A stretch of 64,000 nucleotides of DNA from Roseimarinus sp035271585 (GCA_035271585.1 DATERL010000098.1:62001-126000); one strand, 5' to 3'; counted from the stretch's first letter, positions 35,878 through 45,912 are shown. Notes: generated by a model not told the origin, from the letters alone. Made by a program: numbers and translations.

Positions 35878-37515
35878 CTAAATGAACATAAAATACATCG
35901 CAAAACAAGCCAAAACTAATATAGCAGATAAAATCCTGTGATTTTTGTACCATTTTGTTCCTTTCAATTCAATGGTTTCGTCTCTCCATGTTTTTGTTGT
36001 CCAGGTATTTTCAGCAACTTTTAAGGGGTCGGGTTTTTGTGAGCAGAGGCTTATCAAAATATTCACCACCACACTGAATACCAAAATCATGGGAGCCAAA
36101 AGCAGGAAATGGATGTTCATATCAACTTTCACTATATATTTTAGTGCCATTACAATACCGGCTACCAGCAAACCCGAGACCAAGCCCCAGAAGGCCCCAT
36201 TTTGGTTCGACCTTTTCCAAAAAAGGCCTAAAAAGAAAGTACCAACTATGGGAGGCGCCAAATACGACACCACCTCTTGATAATAGGCAACCAGCGAGTC
36301 GAAATGTTGAATAAAGGGTGCCCAAATAATAGCGATTAACAGTACCACAAATGAAGTTATGCGCCCCACTTTAACCAGTTTTTTGCTCGTTGCTTTTTTG
36401 TCGAAACGTTGATAAAAGTCCATTGTGAAAAGAGTTGAAACCGAGCTAAGTGTAGCGCTTAATGTTGATGTTAAGGCCGAAATCATGGCAGCGAGAATAA
36501 TTCCAATTAAGCCAACTGGCAACAAGTGCATAATCATTCGGGGATAAACCTGATCGGTATTAATTCCAAACCGGCTGGTTAGTTCACCACCCGAAATTAA
36601 TTCGAGGGGAAGATTTTCAACCCCAAAGAGGTTCAACCCACGTCCGATTAAACCGGGCATTATAAAAATGAATAGGGTGAATAAGTATAAAAAACCAACA
36701 AATAAAACCCCTTTACGGCCATGATCGATTGATTTAGCTGACAATACGCGCTGTACCATTACCTGATTGTTGCCCCAGAAATAAAAACCAAGAATAGGAA
36801 TACCCAGCCACATGCCTAGCCATGGAACCGTAGGGTCGTCCATTGAACGGGTAAGCTTTAGCCAAACTCCATCGCCAAAACGGGCTTGCAATTCAGCCCA
36901 TCCACCTATTTCGTTTAATGCGAAAAAGTAAAGTATGGCCGACCCGATTATTAATATACTGGCTTGAATTATATCGGCATTAATGGCCGACGATAAACCT
37001 CCAATAATGGTGTAACTCCCCGCCACAAGAGCCATTATCACAATAATTGTGAACAAATCGGCTTCGGGAAATATCATTTTTATAATAAGTGCACCGGTAT
37101 ATAGTGTGGCTGAGGCGTCGAGAAAAACGTTCCCAAAAATGGTGATGACTGAAAAGTAGTACCTCGAACGTTTATCGAACCTGCGCTCCAAAAACTCGGG
37201 CATGGTAAAAATGCCCGATTTGATGTAGAAAGGCAAAAAGAATAAGGCAAAAAACACCATCACCAATACCGAAATCCAATTGTAGTTGAATACGGCAATG
37301 CCACTGATAAAACCTTCGCCCGAATGCCCCATCAATGTTGAGCTTGAAACGCTGGCGGCAAATAGCGAAAGCCCAACAACTGGCCAGGTCATGTTACGAC
37401 CTGCCAAAAAGTAGGAGGTTGAATCGTTGCTTTTACCATTTTTAATTGCCCACCAAACAATTCCAATTAAAAAAACAGCCAGTATAATGCCATCGGTAAT
37501 GCTAATGTTTATCAT
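35878..37515 (-). CDS. Sodium/solute symporter (SSS/SGLT family)
   Basis: 545 residues, about 14 transmembrane helices and no signal peptide. Family features: N-terminal SYFLAGRNMTWPVVGLSLFA, central SGGLSSAINADIIQ-type sodium-site helix, and LAAMISALTSTLSATLSSVSTLFTMD. The last is close to the SGLT signature that ends in STLFTMD(I/F). It likely brings mono- or disaccharides released by the mannan enzymes across the inner membrane with Na+. It lies between the GH2 and GH-A genes with 127-128-bp gaps on both sides. Confidence 0.87.
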   Translation of the reverse strand: MINISITDGIILAVFLIGIVWWAIKNGKSNDSTSYFLAGRNMTWPVVGLSLFAASVSSSTLMGHSGEGFISGIAVFNYNWISVLVMVFFALFFLPFYIKSGIFTMPEFLERRFDKRSRYYFSVITIFGNVFLDASATLYTGALIIKMIFPEADLFTIIVIMALVAGSYTIIGGLSSAINADIIQASILIIGSAILYFFALNEIGGWAELQARFGDGVWLKLTRSMDDPTVPWLGMWLGIPILGFYFWGNNQVMVQRVLSAKSIDHGRKGVLFVGFLYLFTLFIFIMPGLIGRGLNLFGVENLPLELISGGELTSRFGINTDQVYPRMIMHLLPVGLIGIILAAMISALTSTLSATLSSVSTLFTMDFYQRFDKKATSKKLVKVGRITSFVVLLIAIIWAPFIQHFDSLVAYYQEVVSYLAPPIVGTFFLGLFWKRSNQNGAFWGLVSGLLVAGIVMALKYIVKVDMNIHFLLLAPMILVFSVVVNILISLCSQKPDPLKVAENTWTTKTWRDETIELKGTKWYKNHRILSAILVLACFAMYFMFI

Positions 37516-37642
37516 TTTTGTTAAATTATCCTTAGTAATATTTTTTGCTAATCAATGTTTCACTTGATCTCAAAAGTAATTAATTGGCAAGGACGAAACG
37601 GGAAAAAATAGCTCATTTGCAAATTTCAATTACAGTAAAAAT

Positions 37643-39169
37643 CTAATAGGTGTATGTGGTTATCAACTGAAAAGTTTTAGGCGGAAGCACAAGTTTTATG
37701 CGTCCGCTTTGACCAATTTTCACATTATTTTCTGCAAGAGGAAAACCATTTTCGTTGGTTTTAAAGTTGTTTTTGCGATAATTAAAAAATTGAATTTGTT
37801 GATGTCTGAAATTTTCTGGCATTTCAACATCAATAGATTGTTTTATATTTAACTGGTTTACAGCGGCTAAGGTAAAATCGTTTTCGTTATAGGTAAAAAC
37901 AAATCTAAGCCCTGTGGTGTTGAGTGAACTTGTTTCAACAACTTGGCTACCCGGTTTTATGTACCTGCACATTAACGACCAAGTAAAAAACCAAGGACGA
38001 ATATTCTCGTCGGCTGGATTGTTGCATATTTCGGTTCCCAAAATGTTCCACATTCCCCAGCGTTTCAGTTTATTTTTATCACCGCTGTCGTCTTGCGTGT
38101 GCATGGCATCGTCGAGCGCCCAAGCAGCAGCTCCCTGAAACCCGGTATTCATTATTTGGATTGCGGCATCGGCCATGTCGAGGCCATGCTGAAAATCGTA
38201 TACCGCCATATAACTATCGGGGCTTGCGTGTGGATCGGTCTCAACTCGGGCTTGATTTTCGGGTGTATTCTTTTCAAATCCCACTTCGCCAAATAAAATT
38301 GGTTTTTCAATTGAACGGGCAATTTCAACAAGTGGTTTGTAAATGCTATCAAAACGCGCCTCACGAATTACCGATTGATCGAAATATGCATGAATTTCAA
38401 GTGCACCCAACTCATTATTAAGTTGTTTTGCAGCCTGTTCAACCCATTGCATTCCGGTATACAAACCATTGGGATGATTGTAATGCGCCACGGCATCGGG
38501 ACCGGCAATGGTAACATACTTGTCGAGTTTGGCCTCTAAAATAACATTGGCGAGCATGCTTACACCTTCGCTCCATTCGTCCCAATTTCCATTGGTTGAA
38601 GCCCAATAACCATTTGGTTCGTTTACCAGGTTGAAATAGCGGATACAAGTAAACCCCTTTTGCGTAATCAAATAATCGAGATGTTTAACAATCATTTCGA
38701 TCCAACGAGAATCGTTTGCCCCGGTAAGTACATCCGAAAATCCGGCCTTGGTATCGTGCACGGCGTAGGGTGTTCCCCATTCGCCTAACATTACAGTTAT
38801 GTTTTTACGCTGGCAATAATTGAGTAATTTTTCCAATGCCTTTTCTTCAGGACTGTTAAAATCCAGAATAGGATTTCCTTTATTGTCGAAACCATGGAGG
38901 TAACGCCAGTTTGCCTGATCGACCACGCGCACTAGCCTTGGTTGCATGTAATCGAGTCGGTTGAAAACCATTTGCCATTTTTCATCGGTCATTAGTAATC
39001 CCCAATCGGCAGAGTGGCTGTCGGCATGTGGATAGGGATCCCACTGAACACCATTGCCAATAAAATTTTGAGTAACAACCTTATCGATATTTATTTTAAC
39101 CACATTGTTATTTTCACATGCTGCAAATAGCATGACTGTAAATAGCAGTATGATTGTTTTACGTGTCAT
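37643..39169 (-). CDS. Clan GH-A glycoside hydrolase lipoprotein (GH5/GH39-like)
   Basis: 508 residues with a lipobox (VMLFAACEN, Cys about 18). A (beta/alpha)8 domain carries the acid/base motif FNLVNEPNGYW (Asn-Glu) and the nucleophile strand PILFGEVGFEK, the clan GH-A pattern. A C-terminal beta domain (about 405-508) is of the type found in GH39/GH30-like enzymes. The start VTQNFIGNGVQWDPYP is unusual for GH5. The exact family and substrate are not clear; a beta-mannan, beta-glucan or beta-xylan linkage is possible. Its start is 11 bp after the GH130 stop, so they are one transcript. Confidence 0.75.
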   Translation of the reverse strand: MTRKTIILLFTVMLFAACENNNVVKINIDKVVTQNFIGNGVQWDPYPHADSHSADWGLLMTDEKWQMVFNRLDYMQPRLVRVVDQANWRYLHGFDNKGNPILDFNSPEEKALEKLLNYCQRKNITVMLGEWGTPYAVHDTKAGFSDVLTGANDSRWIEMIVKHLDYLITQKGFTCIRYFNLVNEPNGYWASTNGNWDEWSEGVSMLANVILEAKLDKYVTIAGPDAVAHYNHPNGLYTGMQWVEQAAKQLNNELGALEIHAYFDQSVIREARFDSIYKPLVEIARSIEKPILFGEVGFEKNTPENQARVETDPHASPDSYMAVYDFQHGLDMADAAIQIMNTGFQGAAAWALDDAMHTQDDSGDKNKLKRWGMWNILGTEICNNPADENIRPWFFTWSLMCRYIKPGSQVVETSSLNTTGLRFVFTYNENDFTLAAVNQLNIKQSIDVEMPENFRHQQIQFFNYRKNNFKTNENGFPLAENNVKIGQSGRIKLVLPPKTFQLITTYTY

Positions 39170-39180
39170 AATTTCGATTC

Positions 39181-40209
39181 TTATTTGCGCTTTACTTTTT
39201 CTTTTAAAATGAATTCAATGAGTTCATTTACATTGCAAGTTGCCAACCCAACGTATTTGTCTGCAGCTCCGTAATATACATATAAAGTATCGTCGATAAT
39301 TACGTTGCCGGTTGGGAAAACACAGCCTTTGTAAAACCCGTTTAACTCGTAATCGTGTTCGGGTTCCATAATCCAGTTCGATGCTCGCGCAATTACTTTG
39401 CTAGGATCATCGATATCGAGCAAGGCTGCGCCAACACGATAAAATCCTCTTCCACCATTTTCAACACCATGATAAATAATGAGCCAGCCAGCATGGGTTC
39501 TGAGTGGAGGAGTACTTCCGCCAATTTTTTCTTCCCAAGTGTTTTTTTTTCCGGCCATTAGTAGTTGACTTTGTTGGTTCCAAACCATCATATCGTCGGA
39601 GAAAGTGATCCAAATTGATGGTTCATGGCACCCGTACTTTTCTCCTTTCCACTCTTTTGGTCGGTGCAATAAGGCAAATTTGCCGTTAATTTTTTCAGGA
39701 AAAAGAATCACATCACGATCGTCGAGGTTCGATTGCGTAATGCGGCCAAGCCGACGCCAATTCCGAAAATCTTTGGTTGTGGCCAAGCCCGAATTGGAAA
39801 TATTGTTTTGATACACTGCAGGGGCAAATTCGCTGGTTTGCGGTAGTTGTATAACATCGTGCTCAAAATTCCAATACTGTCCCGGAGGATAAGGTCGATA
39901 AGCATACGTAATGTAGAACTCATCAGCAAACTTAACAATTCGAGGATCCTCAATTCCCCCCATATCGGGGCCATCGATACTTGGCGAAAAAACAGGCTGG
40001 TTCGATTGCCGAACAAAATTAATACCGTCGGTGCTGGTCGCTAATCCAAATCGAATAATATGGTCGAGATCATCGCCAGCAGCGCGGTATAACATGTAAA
40101 ATTTACCATTTTCAAACCAAACTCCAGGATTACACACTACTAAGTTTTCCCAGAAGTTTTCTGAATTAGGTTTTAAAATTGGATTATTATCGCATTTTTT
40201 TAGTCTCAT
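39181..40209 (-). CDS. GH130 beta-mannoside phosphorylase-like protein
   Basis: 342 residues, five-bladed propeller, no signal peptide, so probably cytoplasmic. The proton-donor Asp is in GGIEDPRIV (Asp88). The phosphate-binding residues of GH130 phosphorylases are present in DDRDVILFPEKING and ALLHRP (Arg165, His182, Arg183 or near). Such enzymes phosphorolyse beta-1,4-mannosyl-glucose or manno-oligosaccharides to mannose 1-phosphate. No mannobiose 2-epimerase gene is beside it, so a mannosyl-oligosaccharide substrate is more likely than Man-Glc. It lies in a tight operon between an esterase and a GH-A hydrolase. Confidence 0.88.
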   Translation of the reverse strand: MRLKKCDNNPILKPNSENFWENLVVCNPGVWFENGKFYMLYRAAGDDLDHIIRFGLATSTDGINFVRQSNQPVFSPSIDGPDMGGIEDPRIVKFADEFYITYAYRPYPPGQYWNFEHDVIQLPQTSEFAPAVYQNNISNSGLATTKDFRNWRRLGRITQSNLDDRDVILFPEKINGKFALLHRPKEWKGEKYGCHEPSIWITFSDDMMVWNQQSQLLMAGKKNTWEEKIGGSTPPLRTHAGWLIIYHGVENGGRGFYRVGAALLDIDDPSKVIARASNWIMEPEHDYELNGFYKGCVFPTGNVIIDDTLYVYYGAADKYVGLATCNVNELIEFILKEKVKRK

Positions 40210-40232
40210 TCAATTTTCTTTAAAATGAATAA

Positions 40233-41051
40233 TTACATTCCCTTTTGGAGGATTTCATTGATCGAGTTCACAATTAAAAAACAGGCCGGAGCCACCACTT
40301 GCCCATGATCGAAACCATCGAGTTCAAAAAGAAAAACAGTAGTTGGATTCATTGATTTCATGTAAGCGTAAAGCAGGGCATTTTCTTCGTAACGCGCCGA
40401 AAGTTCAAGATTTCGGTCGCCAGTTATCAAATACAAAGGAGCTACATTGGATCGCGTATGATAAAGTGGTGCATATTGATCAACAATACGATGTCGCTCG
40501 TCAATTTTGCATTCTTCTCTAATGGTAGAGTGGGTAATGGCCTGGCCACTAATGGGAAACAAAGCTGCAATTTTTTTTATATCGATACTATATTTCTTCA
40601 ACCATTGTTCGTCCAGTCCAATCATTAGAGTAAGATAGCCACCAGCCGAATGACCCGAAACAAATATTTTTTCGGAATCGCCCCCATACTTCTCAATGTT
40701 ATTAAAAGCCCATGCCACCGAAGCGGCAGCATCGTCGATGTAGGCAGGATGCTTTGCATTGGGACTTTTACGATAATTGACAGCAATAACAGCAAAACCC
40801 TGTTCTTTAAATTGCTCGGGAATATGCTTTTCGCCTTCTTTTAAACCTCCACCATGAAACCAAACAATAGTAGCATATCCTTCTTTATCATTTGGATAAT
40901 AAAGATCGAGAATGCAGCGTTGTTTTGTGTAATCATCAGTGGGATTCAACCGATAACTAATGTCATTAATAGTAGTGTAATTGGCTTGTTGAGCTCTGGC
41001 ATAAAGCGATAGCATTAAAAATGCAACTAATAAAAAATTAAATAACTTCAT
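40233..41051 (-). CDS. Secreted alpha/beta-hydrolase esterase
   Basis: 272 residues with a signal peptide (cleavage near ARAQQ). HGGGLKEGEK forms the oxyanion hole of the HSL/BD-FAE type, the nucleophile is in SGHSAGGYL, and the C-terminal GFDHGQV supplies the catalytic His. BD-FAE-like and CE10-like enzymes of this shape remove acetyl or feruloyl groups; de-acetylation of mannan would fit the locus. It is the first gene of an operon followed by GH130 (23-bp gap) and the GH-A hydrolase. Confidence 0.82.
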   Translation of the reverse strand: MKLFNFLLVAFLMLSLYARAQQANYTTINDISYRLNPTDDYTKQRCILDLYYPNDKEGYATIVWFHGGGLKEGEKHIPEQFKEQGFAVIAVNYRKSPNAKHPAYIDDAAASVAWAFNNIEKYGGDSEKIFVSGHSAGGYLTLMIGLDEQWLKKYSIDIKKIAALFPISGQAITHSTIREECKIDERHRIVDQYAPLYHTRSNVAPLYLITGDRNLELSARYEENALLYAYMKSMNPTTVFLFELDGFDHGQVVAPACFLIVNSINEILQKGM

Positions 41052-41302
41052 GTTTAATACTATTTTGAAAATGATACACTTTTAAAAAAATGTTTATTGA
41101 AGGAAATAGATTCCAACTGCAAATAAGTTTTAAAGATACATTTCATACGCACATTATTTATTTTTAGTTATAGTATTGCGCGATCCTGCAAGATCGTGAA
41201 AAATCACATATTTTAACTTTACTTGTGTTTACCATAAATATCGAAACAAATTGCAATTCGATAAATAAGCGAACATATTTCTCCACTGGGCTAGGCAATT
41301 AA

Positions 41303-43486
41303 TTATTCGGTTACAATAATTATTCGACTTCTATCCTCCAGAACAATGTTTCCTGATTTTACGTGAATTTTACAAATATATGCACCTGATTTAAGAGCAC
41401 TATCATGCCTCCATTGTATTGTATGTTTGCCTTTTAGAAGGTATTCGTCAAACAACTGATATTGCAAATTCCCCATTAAATTTAATATTTCAATTTGAAC
41501 ATTTCCATTTATCGGAACTGAGTATTCAATAGTTAAAAGATTATTTGAAGGTATCGGGTATATTTTATTAATTAATTTTTTCCCATTATTTAATGCTTTT
41601 TCTAAAAATCCAACTTCCTCTTCCTCCTCTTCTTCATCTTCCTCTTCATCGATTACGCCTTTTTGATAGTCAATTTGCATAACACCAAGATAATAATACT
41701 GAGTTCCGTTATTGTTATTGGCGCCAGCAGAAACATCGATAATAATTGTTCCATCGACCGATGGTTTCATTTTAGAAACAACTGCTGTTTTTGATGTATT
41801 GTTTGATGCATCGAGCGTAGTAATCTCACTTGTATTTCCTGAAACTTTGTATTGTGCTTCCCGATTATCGTTAGCACCATCGCGCGATGCAAAAAATGTT
41901 AAGGTATAAACAGATGCTAAATCTAGATTCGAAAGCGTAACCCCAGCGGTAGGCTCAATTACGCCACTGTGAACAAATGTATTTCCAAAGAAACTATCAG
42001 AAGTTGCATTGGAACCGTATCCCAAAGTAGCGTCGGGATTGGTTGTGCCGGTTTCGTTAATTCCGGTAAAAGCATCGTGCACCCACAGCGAAATGCAAGA
42101 GCTATTTCCTTCCTTGTTTATCAAATCGGAAAGCACTTCGCCACCGGTTGCTGAGGTCATATTATTCCAATAACCCGATGAGTTTTTACTCCCAAAATCA
42201 ATAAATACAGTCCCATCTTCATCGCACTCAACCTCTTGCCTTTCAGAAACGATTTTGATAGCGCCAATAAAATAATACTTGCTCGAATTTGTATTATTCG
42301 GGCCTGGGGCTACATTAATAATTATTGTACCCTCGCTTGAAGGTTTAATATTTTCAACAGTAACAATGTTCTCTGTATTGTTAGCTGGGTCGAGATATAA
42401 GGTATCGATGCTTTCGCCAACAACCTGATAAGCTGTTTCTCTATTGTCAGATACTCCTGTGCGCGATGCAAAAAACGAGAGCGAATACAAGCTGTTTCTG
42501 TTAAGTCCAGCTAAGGTTAATCCTCCTGTTGGTTCGCTTACACCGCTGTGGGGTTCAACACTACCAAAAAAACTATCGGAGGTAGCAGACGAAGGTAGTT
42601 TCAAGTTTTCAGCAGGGGTTGAAGTGCCTGTGGTATTTACTCCTGTAAAAGGATCATGAACCCATGCCGAAATACCAGTATTCTGGTTTTGAGAATTAAT
42701 TAAATATAATTTGGTTTCTTTTGTAGCAGATTGAAAATTATTCCATCCTTTTCCCGAAAGCGTGGTACCAAAATCGATATTTATTGTGTCAATATTACTG
42801 TATATTCTGCTGTAATCTAAAATATCAGTGCTCACAACTCGGTTTTTCAGAAGAGTATGAGCGTCATCGTTAAGATGTACCCCATCGCCAGAGTCGTATT
42901 TTGAATTAACAGTTCCATCTTCGTTGGCAATATCTGTCCAAAAATCGATGCATTTATTTCCAAGATTTCGAGAAATTGAGTCTCGTACATCCATCAAATT
43001 TTGTCTTAATTCAGCAGAAATATTTCGTGGTTGTGTTGTGGTAATATATACAGGAATACTTCTGGAATAAGCAAGTTGAGCTAGTTTCAAATAATTGAAT
43101 AACTGCTCTTCTACCGTGTAACCTTTTGCGGCATCGTTAGTCGGAAGGTTAATAATAATAACATCGGGGTTGAGTGACAGTGCTTTCGTAATATTATGGT
43201 TTTCATCGGGCGCTGGTCGGCCATCGGGTGCAGTATAATCAGATGGCATAACATGATACGTTGTATATCCACCTATGGCAAGATTTGTTACAGTACTATT
43301 GGCATTTATTGACTGAACATACTGTCGATACTGGTTTACCCAGCCATTTGCTGCATTTTTAGGACCAGAACCTGCAGCGGTTGAAGATCCCAGGATCACA
43401 ATATTGATGACTTTGTCTTCTGCAAAAAGGTTGTTTCCTAATGCGAAGAACAAACAAAATGTAATAAGTAGACTTAATTTTTTCAT
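41303..43486 (-). CDS. SGNH/GDSL esterase with duplicated beta-domains and T9SS tail
   Basis: 727 residues with a signal peptide. The SGNH domain (about 24-225) has VILGSSTAAGSG (nucleophile block), LAIGG, LPTNDA and the catalytic Asp/His in SGDGVHLND. Two homologous domains of about 180 residues follow (about 235-415 and 423-607). Each has INIDFG or VFIDFG, SxWVHDxFTG, ATSDSFFG, HSGVxEPT, LxFFASR and a closing YYFIGAIKI or YYYLGVMQI. An acidic linker of about 13 mostly Glu/Asp residues leads to a type A T9SS tail (YPIPSNNLLTIEY to the end). It is probably a secreted acetylesterase with two glycan-binding domains. It follows GH26 by 44 bp. Confidence 0.86.
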   Translation of the reverse strand: MKKLSLLITFCLFFALGNNLFAEDKVINIVILGSSTAAGSGPKNAANGWVNQYRQYVQSINANSTVTNLAIGGYTTYHVMPSDYTAPDGRPAPDENHNITKALSLNPDVIIINLPTNDAAKGYTVEEQLFNYLKLAQLAYSRSIPVYITTTQPRNISAELRQNLMDVRDSISRNLGNKCIDFWTDIANEDGTVNSKYDSGDGVHLNDDAHTLLKNRVVSTDILDYSRIYSNIDTINIDFGTTLSGKGWNNFQSATKETKLYLINSQNQNTGISAWVHDPFTGVNTTGTSTPAENLKLPSSATSDSFFGSVEPHSGVSEPTGGLTLAGLNRNSLYSLSFFASRTGVSDNRETAYQVVGESIDTLYLDPANNTENIVTVENIKPSSEGTIIINVAPGPNNTNSSKYYFIGAIKIVSERQEVECDEDGTVFIDFGSKNSSGYWNNMTSATGGEVLSDLINKEGNSSCISLWVHDAFTGINETGTTNPDATLGYGSNATSDSFFGNTFVHSGVIEPTAGVTLSNLDLASVYTLTFFASRDGANDNREAQYKVSGNTSEITTLDASNNTSKTAVVSKMKPSVDGTIIIDVSAGANNNNGTQYYYLGVMQIDYQKGVIDEEEDEEEEEEEVGFLEKALNNGKKLINKIYPIPSNNLLTIEYSVPINGNVQIEILNLMGNLQYQLFDEYLLKGKHTIQWRHDSALKSGAYICKIHVKSGNIVLEDRSRIIIVTE

Positions 43487-43530
43487 AACTAAAAATTTTT
43501 AGGGTTGACAATAGAGAAAAACTTTTATGT

Positions 43531-44709
43531 TTATTTTATTTCATATCCTTTGGGCATTTGATACATTGGCGGCAGATCCTTGCTAAAAAGTGTAACCTGA
43601 CTTTTGTAGAACTTCAGAAAGTTGTTGCTGCTTGATTGACCTTTGAATGGAGCATAAAAATGGTTTCGTGTGCCTTTGGGATCGTACATATTGCGCCAAA
43701 AAACAACAAGACTGGCACTGCGACCCGATAAGGGTGATAGCATTTCGTTGGTCCAGTATTCGTTATAATTATTTCCAAGGCCTTCGAGACCAGTTTCGGT
43801 TACACCAAATGGCTTCATTTTTTGATGCGACAACTTCGATAGATTCGTTAAATTATTGGTAAAAGCTTCGATATTGGTTCCATGGTAGCAATCCATCCCT
43901 AAAAAATCGACATAATCGTCGCCAGGCCAACGAAAGAGTAAGTCCTCGCTAGGTTGAACGAAATCCATTTGTGGCGATATGGCATAAATAAAATGGTGAA
44001 TTTGTTTTTCATTGCGAAGGTAGTTAAGCGTAAACCGCCATAAGCCAATAAATTCTTCTTCGGTAGCGCACTTTTTCCCCCACCAGTTCCAAGTTTGGGT
44101 GTGCTCGTGAAAAGGGCGGAAAATAATGGGTATTGGTCTTCCATTGTTATCGGTTAATGTATTGGCAAAGGCCGCTAAATTATCGAGCCATGTTTTGAAT
44201 TTTATATTGATGGCACTCCCGTCTTTTAATATTTCACTTACTACCTTTTTACTTGAGTTATCCCATGCCGTACCACCTGTGAGCGGGTTATCGGCATGCC
44301 AACAATAGGTAATAACTTCGCCACGGGCATAAGCCTCTTTGGTTACACGACGAACATCGTTGAACAATGGACCGTTAATACTGGAATCCGCTTGGTATTC
44401 AATTTTTGCAAAATCGAGGCTAACCACTGCTGGATAATCGCCACAAATATCTTTTATATCCGATCGTCCGGGTTCGTTATTCCAATTTCGCCCGTACAAT
44501 AAACTCTCGTGATGCCCAACCATACAACCTTGTTTGCGTATGGCCCACAGGTTAGCATAAAGCGCTTTTGTTTCGGCACTAGCGTCTTTATCGTACATGC
44601 TAAGTTCAATTATTTCGCTATCAATATTATTTTCAAGGGTCTGAGCAATATCGCAATTACCAAGTAGTATTACAGTTAAGAGTATCGTTATGATGTTCAT
44701 TTTCCTCAT
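43531..44709 (-). CDS. GH26 endo-beta-mannanase (second copy in operon)
   Basis: 392 residues with a lipobox (LLGNCD, Cys19). The GH26 barrel carries the acid/base Glu202 in FRPFHEHTQTWNWWG and the nucleophile Glu305 in GVTETGLEG. GHHESLLYGRNW and CYHGTNIEAF are the substrate-cleft loops shared with its neighbour. It hydrolyses internal beta-1,4-mannosyl bonds, by family. It is a tandem paralogue of the 44725-45912 gene, with the same key residue numbers, and starts 15 bp after that gene ends. Confidence 0.92.
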   Translation of the reverse strand: MRKMNIITILLTVILLGNCDIAQTLENNIDSEIIELSMYDKDASAETKALYANLWAIRKQGCMVGHHESLLYGRNWNNEPGRSDIKDICGDYPAVVSLDFAKIEYQADSSINGPLFNDVRRVTKEAYARGEVITYCWHADNPLTGGTAWDNSSKKVVSEILKDGSAINIKFKTWLDNLAAFANTLTDNNGRPIPIIFRPFHEHTQTWNWWGKKCATEEEFIGLWRFTLNYLRNEKQIHHFIYAISPQMDFVQPSEDLLFRWPGDDYVDFLGMDCYHGTNIEAFTNNLTNLSKLSHQKMKPFGVTETGLEGLGNNYNEYWTNEMLSPLSGRSASLVVFWRNMYDPKGTRNHFYAPFKGQSSSNNFLKFYKSQVTLFSKDLPPMYQMPKGYEIK

Positions 44710-44724
44710 TATTAATTTTACAAC

Positions 44725-45912
44725 TTATTGTACTGCTATGTTTTCGACAGGTGCATACATGTTGGGCAAGTCGTTACTGAAAAGCATGATTTGGCTGTTG
44801 TAGAAACGTTTAAAATCTTTTTCGGAAGCATGGCCTGCTACCGGCCCGTAAAAGTGATGACCTTGCTGTTTCGGATCGTAGGCATTTCGCCACATAACCA
44901 CCATGCCAACTTTACGGCCAATAAAGGGTTTTAGCATTTCGTTGGTCCAATATTCAGCGTATGGAACTCCGTCTTTTAAGATTCCTTCGACCCCAGTCTC
45001 GGTAACCCCACATGGTTTTTGTTTTTCTTTCGAAAGGGCTGCCAAATTGGTAAGGTTACTGATAAAGGCATCGGTATAATTTCCGTGATAACAATCCATG
45101 CCAATAAAATCGACATAATCGTCGCCCGGATAACGGAAGAGTAAATCTTCGGCAGGTTGTAATCCATCCATTTGTGGTGAGATAGCATATAGGAAGTTGT
45201 GTACTCCTTTTTGGTCGCGAAGGTATTCAATGGTAAATTTCCAAAAGCGGATAAATTCATCGTCGGTAGCGCATTTTCGACCCCACCAGCTCCAGGTTTG
45301 AGTATGCTCGTGATAGGGGCGAAAAAGAATGGGAATTAAATTTCCATCATCGCCCTTCAAATTATTGGCAAAAGCAGCTAATTTATCGAGCCATTGCAAG
45401 TATTTAGTGTGGATGCTACTACCTTCGGTTAAAATTTCTTTTACAACATTGTTGTTGCTATTGTCCCATGAGTCGCCTCCGGTAAGCGGATTATTGAGGT
45501 GGCAACAAGCTGTAATTACTTCGCCACGGTTGTAAGCTTCAATAATCACCCTTCGGCGAATAGCATTTGCTGAGCTGGTGCTGCTGCGGTCGTCCATTAT
45601 CTCGGCAAAATCGACACTAAAAACAGCCGGATAATCACCACAAATCTCTTTCGCGTCCGAGCGTCCAGGTTCGTTATACCAAAACCGCCCGTACCATAAA
45701 TCGTCGTGATGACCAAACATGGTTCCTTTTTGTTGAATGGCCCAAAGGTTAGCCAGCAATGCTTTAGTTTGGGTGGTAGCCTGCCCATCAATAATACTGA
45801 GATTAATTTGAGGCTCTTTCTCCTTTTCAGTTATAGGATCATCAGCAGGTTTGCAGCTGCATGAAAGACTAATAAAGAGCACCAAAATAATATTCCATTT
45901 AATAAAACCCAT
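44725..45912 (-). CDS. GH26 endo-beta-mannanase (first copy in operon)
   Basis: 395 residues with a lipobox (SLSCSC, first Cys18). Acid/base Glu202 lies in FRPYHEHTQTWSWWG and nucleophile Glu305 in GVTETGVEG. Sequence runs such as ISPQMD, DYVDF.GMDCYHG and YWTNEML are shared with the next gene, showing a local duplication followed by divergence; differences in the loops may give different product patterns. Both copies are lipoproteins, so one or both may be on the cell surface. A strong terminator precedes it. Confidence 0.92.
   Translation of the reverse strand: MGFIKWNIILVLFISLSCSCKPADDPITEKEKEPQINLSIIDGQATTQTKALLANLWAIQQKGTMFGHHDDLWYGRFWYNEPGRSDAKEICGDYPAVFSVDFAEIMDDRSSTSSANAIRRRVIIEAYNRGEVITACCHLNNPLTGGDSWDNSNNNVVKEILTEGSSIHTKYLQWLDKLAAFANNLKGDDGNLIPILFRPYHEHTQTWSWWGRKCATDDEFIRFWKFTIEYLRDQKGVHNFLYAISPQMDGLQPAEDLLFRYPGDDYVDFIGMDCYHGNYTDAFISNLTNLAALSKEKQKPCGVTETGVEGILKDGVPYAEYWTNEMLKPFIGRKVGMVVMWRNAYDPKQQGHHFYGPVAGHASEKDFKRFYNSQIMLFSNDLPNMYAPVENIAVQ

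Noticed and set aside
41174..41200. Short inverted repeat CGATC/GATCG in the esterase upstream region
   Set aside because: Only five base pairs with a six-base loop, and no repeat elsewhere, so not distinguishable from chance.
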